Made by a program: the position numbers and the translations under genes. From CAZCDS01 sp964497585 (GTDB lineage Bacteria > Desulfobacterota > Desulfomonilia > Desulfomonilales > Desulfomonilaceae), in assembly GCA_964497585.1 (NCBI GenBank), contig CAZCDS010000001.1, positions 124,001 to 188,000 on the forward strand: a stretch of 64,000 bases of DNA. The letters are read 5' to 3'. Below are positions 34,260 through 42,674 of the stretch, in pieces. The notes below the pieces were generated by a model. That model was not told the origin of the DNA and ran no database searches. It saw only the letters and a list, made by a program, of their open reading frames with translations. Numbering within the stretch: the stretch's first letter is position 1; each line of letters opens with the position of its first letter.

Positions 34260-35606
34260 TCATCCCAACCGCCTGAGCAATTGGTTGGCCGCGGTGAGCA
34301 GGGGATCCCATACCGGTGAAAACGGAGGTGCGTACGCCATGTCACATTGCGCGAAATCCGCCACACTCATCCCCGCGTGAAGCGCCACGGCTACCGCGTC
34401 GATCCGGTGAGCCGCGCCGTCCTTGCCTACGATCTGGGCTCCGAGAAGTCTTCCTGATTTCTTGTCTCCCACCAGGGACACGTGAATCGTCGCGTTTCCG
34501 GGGTGGCCGTGGGCCCTGGACCGGCTCTTAATGGAATTCTCCACGGGATCGAAGCCCGCGGCCCGTGCCCTGTCCAGATTCAAGCCGGTTCGAGCCACCT
34601 GCTGATCGAATACTTTGAACACGGCCGTGCCCACAATGCCGGGAAGTTCAACTGAATTGCCCAGAACATTGTCCGCAACCGCCCATCCAGCCCGGTTCGC
34701 TCGCAGGGCGAGCGGTACCCAGACTCGTTCTCCCGTCATGATGTCGAATGCGTCCGCACAGTCCCCGGCCGCGAAGATGTCCGGATCGGACGTGTGCAAG
34801 GACCGATCCACCGCTATGGCGCCATTCGGCCCCAGTTCCAGTCCCGCGTCGGCCGCAATCTCGGAATTGGGCCTCACCCCGGCCGCCAGGAGCACCATGT
34901 CCGTGGTAATACGCTCACCTGAGTCGAGGATAACTGCCAAACCTGCTGAAGCATCTTCGATTGCCGAGGCTCCGGCCCCGAAATGGAGCTTCACGCCTTG
35001 ATCTTCCAGTTCCTGCTGCACGACCTGCGCCATCTCTTCAGGCATCCCGGGGAGCAACCTGTGCCGCCTCTTGCACATTTCCACCTTGAGAGATCGCTCA
35101 CGAAAGGCCTCGGCCATTTCCAGGCCGATGTAGCCCATGCCTACGATCACCACGTGCTCGACCTTCCTTGCCACCAGGTAATCCTTGATCCTGCGCCCAC
35201 TCTCCAGTGATTTCAGCGCCATGACACCGGGAAGATCCTTCCCCGGTATGTCCGGGACGATCGGCCGGGCGCCTGTGGCTATAAGCAGCTTGCTGTAGGG
35301 GAACTCGAAGCTTTCCCCGTCGGATGTTTTCCCACTGACGGTCTTTGCCTTGCGATCTATCTTCTCAGCACGCCGGCCGAGTCTGAGGTCGATGTTCTGC
35401 TTCTCCCTGAATACTTCGGCCCTCCTCACGACGAGGTCATCCATCTGCCGCTGCGGATCGCCAATGTTGTAGGGCATCCCGCAGGCTGAGTAGGAAACGT
35501 CGTTGGTCTGCTCCAGCACCACCACGTCCATGGACGGGTCGTTCCGCTTCGCCCGGGAGGCTGCGCTCATCCCTGCTGCATCCCCTCCGATAATAAGGAA
35601 CTTCAT
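34260..35606 (-). CDS. FAD-dependent pyridine nucleotide-disulfide oxidoreductase (CoA-disulfide reductase/NADH oxidase type)
   Basis: A 448-residue flavoprotein. The FAD-binding start is FLIIGGDAAGMSAA, the single redox Cys lies in SYSACGMPYNIG near residue 42, the NAD-binding motif is VIVGMGYIGLEMAEA near 155, and GDCADAFDIMTGE binds FAD near 280. The C-terminal dimerisation domain ends with YAPPFSPVWDP. The single-Cys SxxxCGxPY form belongs to CoA-disulfide reductases, NADH oxidases and NADH-dependent sulfur reductases. In an anaerobe it may handle polysulfide, CoA disulfide or O2 stress; the choice cannot be made from sequence. It is preceded by a ggggagaaggg ribosome site. Confidence 0.9.
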   Translation of the reverse strand: MKFLIIGGDAAGMSAASRAKRNDPSMDVVVLEQTNDVSYSACGMPYNIGDPQRQMDDLVVRRAEVFREKQNIDLRLGRRAEKIDRKAKTVSGKTSDGESFEFPYSKLLIATGARPIVPDIPGKDLPGVMALKSLESGRRIKDYLVARKVEHVVIVGMGYIGLEMAEAFRERSLKVEMCKRRHRLLPGMPEEMAQVVQQELEDQGVKLHFGAGASAIEDASAGLAVILDSGERITTDMVLLAAGVRPNSEIAADAGLELGPNGAIAVDRSLHTSDPDIFAAGDCADAFDIMTGERVWVPLALRANRAGWAVADNVLGNSVELPGIVGTAVFKVFDQQVARTGLNLDRARAAGFDPVENSIKSRSRAHGHPGNATIHVSLVGDKKSGRLLGAQIVGKDGAAHRIDAVAVALHAGMSVADFAQCDMAYAPPFSPVWDPLLTAANQLLRRLG

Positions 35607-35821
35607 CCCTTCTCCCCTTCTCTCTCCTCCGCATGGCTGATGGGAAGACCCGAAACGGGCCCCTCAGCGCATCCCGTCTCGGTCTCGGAATGCGTGCGAT
35701 CAGAGCCGACTCCATTTTTCTGTAGATTCACATTATAGACGAGTCCGAAGACTGTCCGAAAGGGAAAACCTCATTCGAGGTCGCTTTGAAAGTGGGACGT
35801 TCGGATCGGGAAGGGGTCAAC

Positions 35822-36418
35822 TCATTTGTTGAGTTCTTTGAGCGCCCACCGGACTGCCTCGGCTAAAGACAGCCCCGGTCGTCCGTCATTGAGAACCCGT
35901 CGGGCGGCGGCTCGCGCATCCCGGACCTTGTACCCGAGATTCTCAAGGGAAGAGACAAGATCGTCCTCGATGCCGGCACTTGCACCCTTGGCCGGTGGAG
36001 CTCCGACGGGGATTCCGAGTTTCCCAATCTTTTCTTTCAGTTCCAGGATAATCCGCTCGGCAGACTTCCTCCCTATTCCGGGAATCGCGGTAAGTCGCCG
36101 GAAATCACCCTGGAGAACGGCCCGCTGAAAGTGGTCGGCCGAAATCCCCGAGAGTATCGTGATCCCCAACCTGGGACCGATCCCCGTGACCCCCAGGAGC
36201 ATCTCGAAGAGAGCCTTCTCCTGTTGCTCAACAAATCCGTAGAGTTCCAGGGAATTCTCCCGAAGCGCAGTGTGAATGTGGAAGAAGACCTCTCCGTCAT
36301 CAGGCAGCGCCGTCATCGTAGTGAGGGTGACCGCCACGTCGTACCCCACGCCGCGGACATCCACGATGACCCGATTCGTATCCCTGGAAATTACCTTTCC
36401 CCGCAACGATGCGATCAT
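35822..36418 (-). CDS. ruvA: Holliday junction branch migration protein RuvA
   Basis: A 198-residue protein with the N-terminal OB-fold (MIASLRGKVISRDTNRVIVDV, GVGYDV), central tandem helix-hairpin-helix motifs (LLGVTGIGPRLG near residue 73 and AIPGIGRKSAERI near 108) and the C-terminal RuvB-contact domain. It binds four-way junctions and loads RuvB. Its ATG overlaps the ruvC stop (ATGA at 36415-36418). ruvB does not follow within the window. Confidence 0.97.
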   Translation of the reverse strand: MIASLRGKVISRDTNRVIVDVRGVGYDVAVTLTTMTALPDDGEVFFHIHTALRENSLELYGFVEQQEKALFEMLLGVTGIGPRLGITILSGISADHFQRAVLQGDFRRLTAIPGIGRKSAERIILELKEKIGKLGIPVGAPPAKGASAGIEDDLVSSLENLGYKVRDARAAARRVLNDGRPGLSLAEAVRWALKELNK

Positions 36419-36900
36419 TGGGCGGCCCTCTGAGGCAGCGACAAATGAGAGTGGTAGAGCGCCATCGCCAGCGCGTCGGCCTGGTCCGAGCTCTTGAGTG
36501 TGGTGAGACCCAGGATCTGGGAGACCATGAAAACTATCTGTTCCTTCTCCGCCCTTCCGTAGCCGGTGAGCCCTTTCTTTATCTCCATCGGTGAGTACTC
36601 AAAGATCTCCATACCGTGCAACTCCCCGAGGAGGAGAATCGCCCCGCGGACCTGACTCAGTTTCATCAAGCTCTGGCTGTTGGCCGAATGAAAGAGCGAC
36701 TCCACAACCATGATGTCCGGTCGGTGTTCCCTGACGACACGCTCGAGCTTGTTGAAGATCTCCCAGATTCTTTTCGATTGGGAGGCCATCCGCGAAGCCC
36801 GAATCACACCGCTGGCCACGTGGGAGGAATGGGTCCCATTCTTCCAGACAAGCCCGTACCCTGTGGCGGTGCTTCCCGGGTCAACTCCGATGATTATCAT
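36415..36900 (-). CDS. ruvC: Crossover junction endodeoxyribonuclease RuvC
   Basis: A 161-residue RNase H-fold resolvase. Catalytic acids are Asp7 in IIIGVDPGS, Glu in VVESLFHS near residue 66, and the Asp pair in SSDQADALAMA near 140. The start at 36900 matches the family; 22 further in-frame codons upstream are not conserved in character. It resolves Holliday junctions made or moved by RuvAB and is translationally coupled to ruvA. Confidence 0.96.
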   Translation of the reverse strand: MIIIGVDPGSTATGYGLVWKNGTHSSHVASGVIRASRMASQSKRIWEIFNKLERVVREHRPDIMVVESLFHSANSQSLMKLSQVRGAILLLGELHGMEIFEYSPMEIKKGLTGYGRAEKEQIVFMVSQILGLTTLKSSDQADALAMALYHSHLSLPQRAAQ

Positions 36901-37123
36901 CGTTCCCAGACCTCTCGCAGATTCTTGCTCCGGCATATCCCCGGGTCCGAGTACCGTGTACCTCAAAAGGCAACTTCCTCACGAAAAGGATGTGGACGGA
37001 CGGACGCCTCATGAGCCAGGTCTTCCCGGAGGGTCGGCGGGGTCTGTATACTACCGATCATCAATTCTTTCCAGTTCTTTGTCAGGAGAAGCGCCGTGAA
37101 GGAACTGCCGGCGTGAAGGCCTT

Positions 37124-37873
37124 CTAGGCCGACGCCTTCATCATCTCTTCCTCCGAGATGTCGAAGTTGGCGTACACCTTTTGGAGGTCTTCGTTGTCAT
37201 CGAGAGCGTCCATCATCTTGAGCATCTGCACGGCCTTCTTACCATCGAGCTTCACGGTATTCTGAGGAACCATGGTCACTTCCGCGAGTTCGATCTTCCA
37301 ACCCTTTTCTTCCACTGCAGATCGTACTGTCTCGAAATCACCCGGATCGGTGTATATCTCAAAGGTATCCTCTTCGCTCTTCACGTCCTCGGCTCCCGCG
37401 TCCAGGGCGAGTTCCATCACGTCATCTTCGGTTAGTCCCTCGGAACCGATGACAACCAGGCCCTTCTTGTCGAACATCCAGGAGACGCACCCGCTTTCAC
37501 CAAGGTTCCCGCTGTATTTGTCGAAGATGTTTCGGACCGCAGCGACCGTTCGGTTCTTGTTGTCCGTCAGGACCTCAACGAGAACCGCTACTCCGCCCGG
37601 GCCGTACCCCTCGTACACCACCTCCTCGTACTGTGCACCCGCTATTTCACCGGTTCCGCGCTTTATGGCCCGTGAGATGTTATCCTTTGGCATATTCGCC
37701 GCACGAGCCGCGCTCACGGCCTGCCTGAGCCGCGGGTTAGATTCTATGTCGCCTCCTCCCATGCGAGCCGCGACGGTGATCTCCTTGATCAGTTTGGAAA
37801 AGAGCTTTCCCCTTTTGGCGTCCGCGGCGCCCTTCTTATGCTTAATGGTGCTCCATTTATTGTGACCCGACAT
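37124..37873 (-). CDS. yebC: YebC/PmpR-family protein
   Basis: A 249-residue YebC protein opening MSGHNKWSTIKHKKGA, with NMPKDNISRAIKRGTGE near residue 60. YebC proteins act as transcriptional regulators and, in recent work, as translation factors that relieve stalling at proline-rich stretches. The genetic order yebC-ruvC-ruvA is classical. The first six codons are one copy of the 18-bp direct repeat that bounds the integrative element upstream. The gene is now read from leader DNA supplied by that element (aggagataagtgca before the ATG). Confidence 0.97.
   Translation of the reverse strand: MSGHNKWSTIKHKKGAADAKRGKLFSKLIKEITVAARMGGGDIESNPRLRQAVSAARAANMPKDNISRAIKRGTGEIAGAQYEEVVYEGYGPGGVAVLVEVLTDNKNRTVAAVRNIFDKYSGNLGESGCVSWMFDKKGLVVIGSEGLTEDDVMELALDAGAEDVKSEEDTFEIYTDPGDFETVRSAVEEKGWKIELAEVTMVPQNTVKLDGKKAVQMLKMMDALDDNEDLQKVYANFDISEEEMMKASA
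37856..37873. other. Left attachment site (att) at the yebC start codon
   Basis: TTTATTGTGACCCGACAT, identical to 53831-53848. Allowing three mismatches the match extends to 31 bp (37853-37883 against 53828-53858). On the minus strand it encodes Met-Ser-Gly-His-Asn-Lys of yebC. The integrase gene ends 42 bp away, the usual place for a cognate att site. Confidence 0.88.
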
Positions 37874-37914
37874 TGCACTTATCTCCTGAAAATCTATATT
37901 CTGATATCAGTGTC

Positions 37915-38991
37915 TTACGACTTATTTCCTACTTCGCTTCCGTCCTTTGGGTGCCCCTCTTGGATGCCCTTTTTCCCCAAGAGGTTCATGGTCGATTGCA
38001 AATCCTCGTTGATCTTTTTAATGTACCTCTCGGTCGTGGACAAGTTTTTATGACGCAGGACCCGCTGAATTGTTTTGCTCGATATCTTGTGCTCGTCTGC
38101 CAGAACGGAAGCGACATATCGACGGAGAGCGTGGTAATTGAACACGGTTACCCTGGCCCTTTGGCACAGATCCTTCACAAAGTGGTGCCGGGCAACGTAG
38201 GGCTTCCCGTAAAAGCGGGGGTGCGTCGAGGGGAATACGTAGGGGGAATTCCTGATCGGACGATTCCGCCACGATCCCCAAAGCGTCTCGTACAGTTCAT
38301 CTCCCATTGGCAACCACTCATAAGACATGCTCCCGCCTCGGGTTTTCCGGGTGCCGAGCCTCACCTTGCGCTGCTCAAAGTTCACGTCATCATGCCAGGT
38401 CCAGCGGAAGATTTCGGATTTGCGCGCCCCCGTCATCAGGTACGCGTTCAAAAATACCCGTTCCTCTCGGTTTGCAACCGCCAGGACTCGCAGAATCTCC
38501 TCGGTCGTCGGGGTGTACTGGGGCCTGTGCTCCTCGGGTAGCCGCCCGATCTTGGCAAATGGATTTGTGGGCAGGTCCAAGATTCTCATTCCCCATGACC
38601 ACGCGGCCCGCAAGTGCGCATAGTCGTCGTTATAGCAACCGACTGACCGGGTCTCGGCCTGCTCGTTAAGATAGTCCTGCGCGAGCTTTGGGGTCACGTC
38701 CTCAACCGGGATGTTGCCCACATAGGCCAGGAAGCGACGACAGATTCTTTGCTTTTTGGCGTAGGTGTGGGGGACGCAACGAAGACGAGCGTTGTCAAGA
38801 TACTCATTGCAGAAGGTCCCCAAGTCCGTGACGATCTGCGTTTGAGTCTGGGGCTGATTTGCCAACTGTGCTTTTGTTTTGGCCTCCCACTCGACGGCAT
38901 CCTTTCTGGTCTTGAAGTCGTGGCGGTACACTTTTCCGCGCCACTTGACTTGACCGCGCCAGCCGTTCCTGGACTTGTCTCTCGTAGGCAT
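37915..38991 (-). CDS. int: Tyrosine recombinase/phage-type integrase
   Basis: A 358-residue site-specific recombinase. An N-terminal arm-binding region (WRGQVKWRGKVYRHDFKTRKDA) is followed by a SAM-like core-binding domain at about 55-150 and a catalytic domain. Active-site residues are Arg190 (MTGARKSEI), His287 and Arg290 (HALRRY), His314 (LRHKNLSTT) and the nucleophile Tyr323 (ERYIKK), so the enzyme looks intact. It ends 42 bp from the left att site. The start at 38991 has an SD (ggaggaggg) lying inside the overlapping HTH gene, with 188 bp of overlap in another frame. Confidence 0.95.
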   Translation of the reverse strand: MPTRDKSRNGWRGQVKWRGKVYRHDFKTRKDAVEWEAKTKAQLANQPQTQTQIVTDLGTFCNEYLDNARLRCVPHTYAKKQRICRRFLAYVGNIPVEDVTPKLAQDYLNEQAETRSVGCYNDDYAHLRAAWSWGMRILDLPTNPFAKIGRLPEEHRPQYTPTTEEILRVLAVANREERVFLNAYLMTGARKSEIFRWTWHDDVNFEQRKVRLGTRKTRGGSMSYEWLPMGDELYETLWGSWRNRPIRNSPYVFPSTHPRFYGKPYVARHHFVKDLCQRARVTVFNYHALRRYVASVLADEHKISSKTIQRVLRHKNLSTTERYIKKINEDLQSTMNLLGKKGIQEGHPKDGSEVGNKS

Positions 38992-39124
38992 CTCTCAGAC
39001 CCTCCTCCGGGAAAAACCATGACCCTCCGATCTTGAACGCACCAAGCTCTTCGGCGTGAGAATAAACCCACCGCTTCGATTTGCCAAGTTGCCGTGCAAG
39101 GTCTTCGGGTTTAACGAATTCCAT
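38804..39124 (-). CDS. HTH/excisionase-like DNA-binding protein overlapping int
   Basis: A 106-residue protein. Residues 1-45 form a MerR/excisionase-type winged helix (FVKPEDLARQLGKSKRWVYSHAEELGAFKIGGSWFF), commonly found just before integrases. From residue 46 on the frame runs through the beginning of int and is basic and low in structure. The functional protein may be mainly the first 50-60 residues. It probably controls direction of recombination or int expression. Confidence 0.75.
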   Translation of the reverse strand: MEFVKPEDLARQLGKSKRWVYSHAEELGAFKIGGSWFFPEEGLRDAYERQVQERLARSSQVARKSVPPRLQDQKGCRRVGGQNKSTVGKSAPDSNADRHGLGDLLQ

Positions 39125-39141
39125 GGTCTACTTTTCGTCAT

Positions 39142-39354
39142 TCATTCCGCGTCGGCTTCTCGATCCACGGGCTTTCTGCCGAAAGCGGCATCAATCTCGC
39201 CTCTCCAATACCGGCCTCTCTTTCGGGGCTCGCAGCTCTCAGGCCCCGGAAAGCGGAGCACACAGCCTTCTGCGAAAAAGGAACACGGAACCCAGGTCTT
39301 GCCGATCCGGTGACCGCATCCGATGTGCTCACTGCTTTTCTTCAGATTCGACAT
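39142..39354 (-). CDS. Small Cys-containing protein, 70 aa
   Basis: Not recognised. The ATG at 39354 follows gaggaagggg. The sequence has Cys and His spaced like a metal site (IGCGHRIGKTWVPCSFFAEGC and later ESC). It ends 18 bp before the HTH gene and overlaps the upstream gene by 13 bp, consistent with one operon of small phage-type genes leading into xis/int. Confidence 0.6.
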   Translation of the reverse strand: MSNLKKSSEHIGCGHRIGKTWVPCSFFAEGCVLRFPGPESCEPRKRGRYWRGEIDAAFGRKPVDREADAE

Positions 39355-39536
39355 GCCCCTTCCTCGCATTCTGACGGCGATTCGCCCAGGGATTCCCGTG
39401 CTTCCCTGATTGCCATGCTGAGATCATCCTTGACGTCCGGAGGGAGATGGGCCCACTGGTCGGAATTGCGGATGCTTTCCAACACGCTCATGCAACCCCG
39501 GAGAGTGCCTTCAAGTATCAATGGGTTCACGTCCAT
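39342..39536 (-). CDS. Small hypothetical protein, 64 aa
   Basis: Not recognised. It starts at the ATG at 39536 behind aggag with an 8-bp spacer (MDVNPLILEGTLRGCMSVL). It is helical and acidic. It overlaps the following 70-codon gene by 13 bp. Confidence 0.6.
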   Translation of the reverse strand: MDVNPLILEGTLRGCMSVLESIRNSDQWAHLPPDVKDDLSMAIREARESLGESPSECEEGACRI

Positions 39537-39570
39537 AAAGCCCGCTCCTATTCTCGCTCCTACGTATCGG

Positions 39571-39930
39571 TTAAGTCTTCTCGGGCGGTTTGGTCGATAG
39601 CTCGCCGGCCACTCGTACACCGGAGACTGTGAGCTTCACACCAGACCATTGCTGAGTGAATCCTTTGAACCGCCGAATCAAACCCCGATCCTCCAACCGG
39701 CTGATTGACCGAGAGACAGAAGCCATGCAGGAATTGTATCGCCTCGGCCCTATGGCCTGCTTGCTGAAAACCGGCGCACAGGGATCTTCCCGGATCTGCC
39801 GCGAGGGAGACCATCCGAAATGGTCCTGTAGAATTTCCGCATCGAAGGCGTCCGCTCTCGGGTCCTGCAAGTAACCCCGAAACGCAATTTCCAAGATTTT
39901 CTTCTGCAAATCTGAAAGTCCGCCGGCCAT
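39571..39930 (-). CDS. Winged-helix-type DNA-binding protein, 119 aa
   Basis: Begins MAGGLSDLQKKILEIAFRGYL and ends with SVSRSISRLEDRGLIRRFKG followed by a beta wing (GVKLTVSGVRVAG), the layout of a MarR/ArsR-like winged helix. The start at 39930 is preceded by gaggggg. A pair of direct repeats (ATATCGGTTA[T/A]A) lies at its start and 30 bp upstream, a plausible autoregulatory site. It is probably a regulator of the element's early genes. Confidence 0.65.
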   Translation of the reverse strand: MAGGLSDLQKKILEIAFRGYLQDPRADAFDAEILQDHFGWSPSRQIREDPCAPVFSKQAIGPRRYNSCMASVSRSISRLEDRGLIRRFKGFTQQWSGVKLTVSGVRVAGELSTKPPEKT

Positions 39931-39975
39931 ATCGGTTATACCCCCTCGATTTGGGCGTGGATATCGGTTAAACCC
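39929..39975. repeat. Direct repeat pair (possible operator)
   Basis: ATATCGGTTATACCCCCTC (from 39930) and ATATCGGTTAAACCCTCC (from 39961) differ at few positions and lie 31 bp apart, about three helical turns, at the start of the winged-helix gene. The spacing suits a DNA-binding dimer on one face. Confidence 0.55.
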
Positions 39976-40172
39976 TCCTTTTCCAGGCCCTTACTCGCCT
40001 TGTGAACCATCGCAAAAGAGCGGATAAGCGTACGTGCGCGCTCTCGTTTCATTCCGAAAGTTCTGAACGGACCGAATCCGGGTTTTGGTTGAAATCTCAG
40101 CAAGATAACCTCATCTGCCTGTCCTGGAGCCCGGTTGTGGCGGTGGTGTCCTGGCTGGACCGCACGGTTACA

Positions 40173-40418
40173 TCATGTCGGAGGGTGCCAACCATGGAGC
40201 TTTTCTTCGACAGTCCAGGCACGCGAGACATTCAGATTCACGACAATTCCCTTTGGATGAGGCCGATTGTCTTTATACAGTGGAAAATTGCCCGCACTCG
40301 TCGCGATAAGACACGATCGTCCAGAACCTGACGGCCCCAACTCCTTCTTGAGATCACACCTGATAAGCAAGACGTCGTCGGTCGTGACCTCTATTTCGAC
40401 ATTCTGAAGAAGCGCCAT
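40173..40418 (-). CDS. Small hypothetical protein, 81 aa
   Basis: Not recognised. A beta-rich start (MALLQNVEIEVTTDDVLLIRCDLKKELG) and the segment GRSCLIATSAGNFPLYKDNRP. The ATG has a gaggtagg site. It starts 3 bp after the stop of the 73-codon gene, with which it shares a similar opening (DDVLLIRCDL against DDHLVVELNL), so the two may be divergent copies or partners. Confidence 0.6.
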   Translation of the reverse strand: MALLQNVEIEVTTDDVLLIRCDLKKELGPSGSGRSCLIATSAGNFPLYKDNRPHPKGIVVNLNVSRAWTVEEKLHGWHPPT

Positions 40419-40421
40419 GGC

Positions 40422-40643
40422 CTACCTCGCGGCATCACCGCTTGTGAGCGCTGTGGTTGAACGCTTGGGGACCCCGTAGATATCGATGACGAACCTCTCC
40501 CAAGGGTCGCTCATATCTATGGGTGCAAAGTCATCCGGCACGTAGATGTGGAAGCCGTCAACGCTCTCCAAGGAAAGGTTGCTCAGATTAAGTTCTACAA
40601 CCAAGTGGTCGTCTTTCATGGTTGCCGAGAATTTGCTTTTCAT
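40422..40643 (-). CDS. Small hypothetical protein, 73 aa
   Basis: Not recognised. The start at 40643 is fixed by an aggagg site 5 bp upstream. It is a beta-type sequence (DDHLVVELNLSNLSLESVDGFHIYVPDDF). First of a two-gene unit with the 81-codon gene. Confidence 0.6.
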   Translation of the reverse strand: MKSKFSATMKDDHLVVELNLSNLSLESVDGFHIYVPDDFAPIDMSDPWERFVIDIYGVPKRSTTALTSGDAAR

Positions 40644-41015
40644 CTCGTCCTCCTGTGAGTTGATTTTGGCCGTGGGCGTGGCGTTGTCGGGTGGCGTGTG
40701 CCTCCCGCACCAAACAAGGCTTTCGTTCATTGATTCGTCACTCTCTTGATTCTTCTCTTTTTGGGCGGTATTAGGCCCAAATCACAAGCGCAAACCACAG
40801 AGTAAAAGGGCCTAGAGTATGCGTTCATGACGATCTCCTGGGGTGACTCGCTGTCTCGACACCGCGCCCTTGGACGATACGAGGGCAATGCTCCATTTCA
40901 GACACAGGATTCCCTGAGTACCCGCAGGTACCCATGAGGTACTTCGCACAGGCTTCGCACTTCTCCCGGTCGAGACTGGAGCGTTTTCGTGTTCACTCAC
41001 GCGTGTTACGCGGCT
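40644..41015. other. Region without a firm gene
   Basis: No gene with a good start is seen. On the minus strand a frame open from 40992 to 40825 encodes a Cys-rich stretch (EKCEACAKYLMGTCGYSGNP) resembling a zinc-binding knuckle, but it has no start codon before the first Cys. Confidence 0.4.
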
Positions 41016-41741
41016 CTAAGCTTTTTGCTGTGTGGCTTTGCGCTGTTTTCGGTAGTGACCGGCGACCCGGACACCATCGCCGCGGGTGTAGGACTCGATC
41101 CAAATGAATCCCTCACGCGGCCCGGTGAATTCTTGGCGGGTCTTCGGTCTGCCGTGGCCCTTGACGGCCCGCCAGTGCCCCTTGACGCGCGTTCCGTTGC
41201 GGCGGGTATAAAAGGGGGCGACCCAAACCTTTTCTGCCGCCTGGCGCGCGTCTCCGGTGTGCTCTCGTCTTTGTCTCTGTTTCCCCTCGGTCTTGGTCCG
41301 TGCCCTGCGATCCTGTCCAGGCGTTTCCGTTTCGACCCGGAGCGAGAAGTATTTCCCCGGATGCTGGCGAACCGTCCCGAGCAATTCCAATTCGAGCAAC
41401 AGACCGCTCAACCGTGAGACGTCCATCTCCAGGGAGTGTGCCAGCGCGTCGATGTGAACCGGATCGGCTGCGAGTGCTCCGAGGACTCGGGCCTTGTCGC
41501 GTTCGTCCTGCCCTGCCCAAAAGCGTTGAGCCCGGCGGAAGTTCTTCTCCAGGATTTCTCTCTCGGATGCCGTTTGGCCTTCGGTCAGGTCCTCAAAGCG
41601 GAACCCGTGCTTTGACATCTGTTCCCGTGCCATGCTGGCCGCGGTCCGGGCCTCTCCCTCGAAAGAGGAAGCACACCGGGCGAAAGTCTTCCTGATCCGC
41701 TCTGCGTGCCTATCGGTTTGTGTGCCTCGATTCCAGAACAT
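41016..41741 (-). CDS. Phage-type protein with winged-helix core and repeated YTR-GH motifs
   Basis: A 241-residue protein. The start at 41741 has an ideal aaggag site, 8-bp spacer. A charged helical N-terminal third comes first, then a winged helix at about 90-145 (ALAADPVHIDALAHSLEMDV, LLLELELLGTVRQHPGKYF) resembling the C-terminal domain of DprA. It ends with a basic linker and two copies of an aromatic motif (FYTRRNGTRVKGHWR and SYTRGDGVRVAGHYR) that is frequent in phage and mobile-element proteins. It probably binds DNA; exact role unknown. Confidence 0.7.
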   Translation of the reverse strand: MFWNRGTQTDRHAERIRKTFARCASSFEGEARTAASMAREQMSKHGFRFEDLTEGQTASEREILEKNFRRAQRFWAGQDERDKARVLGALAADPVHIDALAHSLEMDVSRLSGLLLELELLGTVRQHPGKYFSLRVETETPGQDRRARTKTEGKQRQRREHTGDARQAAEKVWVAPFYTRRNGTRVKGHWRAVKGHGRPKTRQEFTGPREGFIWIESYTRGDGVRVAGHYRKQRKATQQKA

Positions 41742-42674
41742 GGCTGTAGCTCCTTTCTGTCTCATCGTTTCGGCTCCCTTAAGCCTCATCAGCAGGGCTG
41801 TTCCTCCCTGGACGATCCCAGATTCATGCGGCTCTGGTGGGCCCTTCCCTCCCTGGTGGAGGTCCCGGAGTCTTACCGGCTCTCTTTCCTGTGTTCCGTC
41901 CCGCGGTCTCGGTATCGTCTGTGTGTGTTCTCCTGACTCTATTGTGTCTCGATGCACATTGAAGTATGCAACTATGATGCCAAGCTACACTTAACCACAC
42001 ATTCCCTGTCAGTTCAGCTGCACAGCCGAAGCTTGGAATGTTGCCTTACTGTGGCCTTGTATTAATATTTGTACGTCTCGATGCTAGTTTGATGCATAAT
42101 GAGGGTAGGAGATCGCAGGAAACGCGCATTACAGGCGCGTTAGGTGGGTGTGCCGAGAATTTGTACGCGGGGATGCCAACAATTAGGCATGGTTCAGAAA
42201 GACAGGAAGATCGTGCGCGCGTGCTGAGAGAGCAGGTCTTATCTATTGCCAGCAAGAGGAAGGATCGCGCACGCATAGGGGGACCGGGGGGAGGGCCAAC
42301 ACGCGCACACCCCCGCATATTATTGTGGTCTACCTCCCCCTGCCTCACGTTCGGCCTGTAATTTTCAGATCGGATTCTAGCCTATCCCCATCTGGCCTTT
42401 CCCGGCACAGAAGGATGATACCGCTATTGCATAGCGGCTCTCGTTATGCTTGGATTGTCCCCTTCCCGGAAAATCGGCGGGATGCTTCCTTCTCGGCCTT
42501 CAGGGCCACTTTCCAAGAGGCTATGATTTGGGGCCTTGGGTGCGGTGTTTTGCAGGGATTGAAAGGCAGGGTCAGGGAGGCTGGTGTCAGATTAGCTTCC
42601 CAAGCTTACATCATCAGGGGCCCCTCAGAGCCCGCGTTCAAAATGTTCACGCCAGGGGCCCCAAGAATCCCATT
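41742..42674. other. Long non-coding region of the island
   Basis: No supported gene in more than 900 bases. It holds an AT-rich part with repeated GATGC motifs (41940-42180). At 42211-42272 is an inverted repeat pair GTGCGCG/CGCGCAC around 48 bases. Open frames across 42325-42863 have unbiased composition and no ribosome sites. It could be the origin or transfer region of the element. Confidence 0.4.
41945..42180. repeat. Iteron-like GATGC repeats
   Basis: GTCTCGATGC occurs twice (about 41946 and 42075), each followed within 20 bp by TTGA and ATGCA. Further GATGC copies lie at about 41977, 42089 and 42173. Direct repeats in an AT-rich non-coding tract are typical of replication or partition sites and of complex operators. 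Confidence 0.4.
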
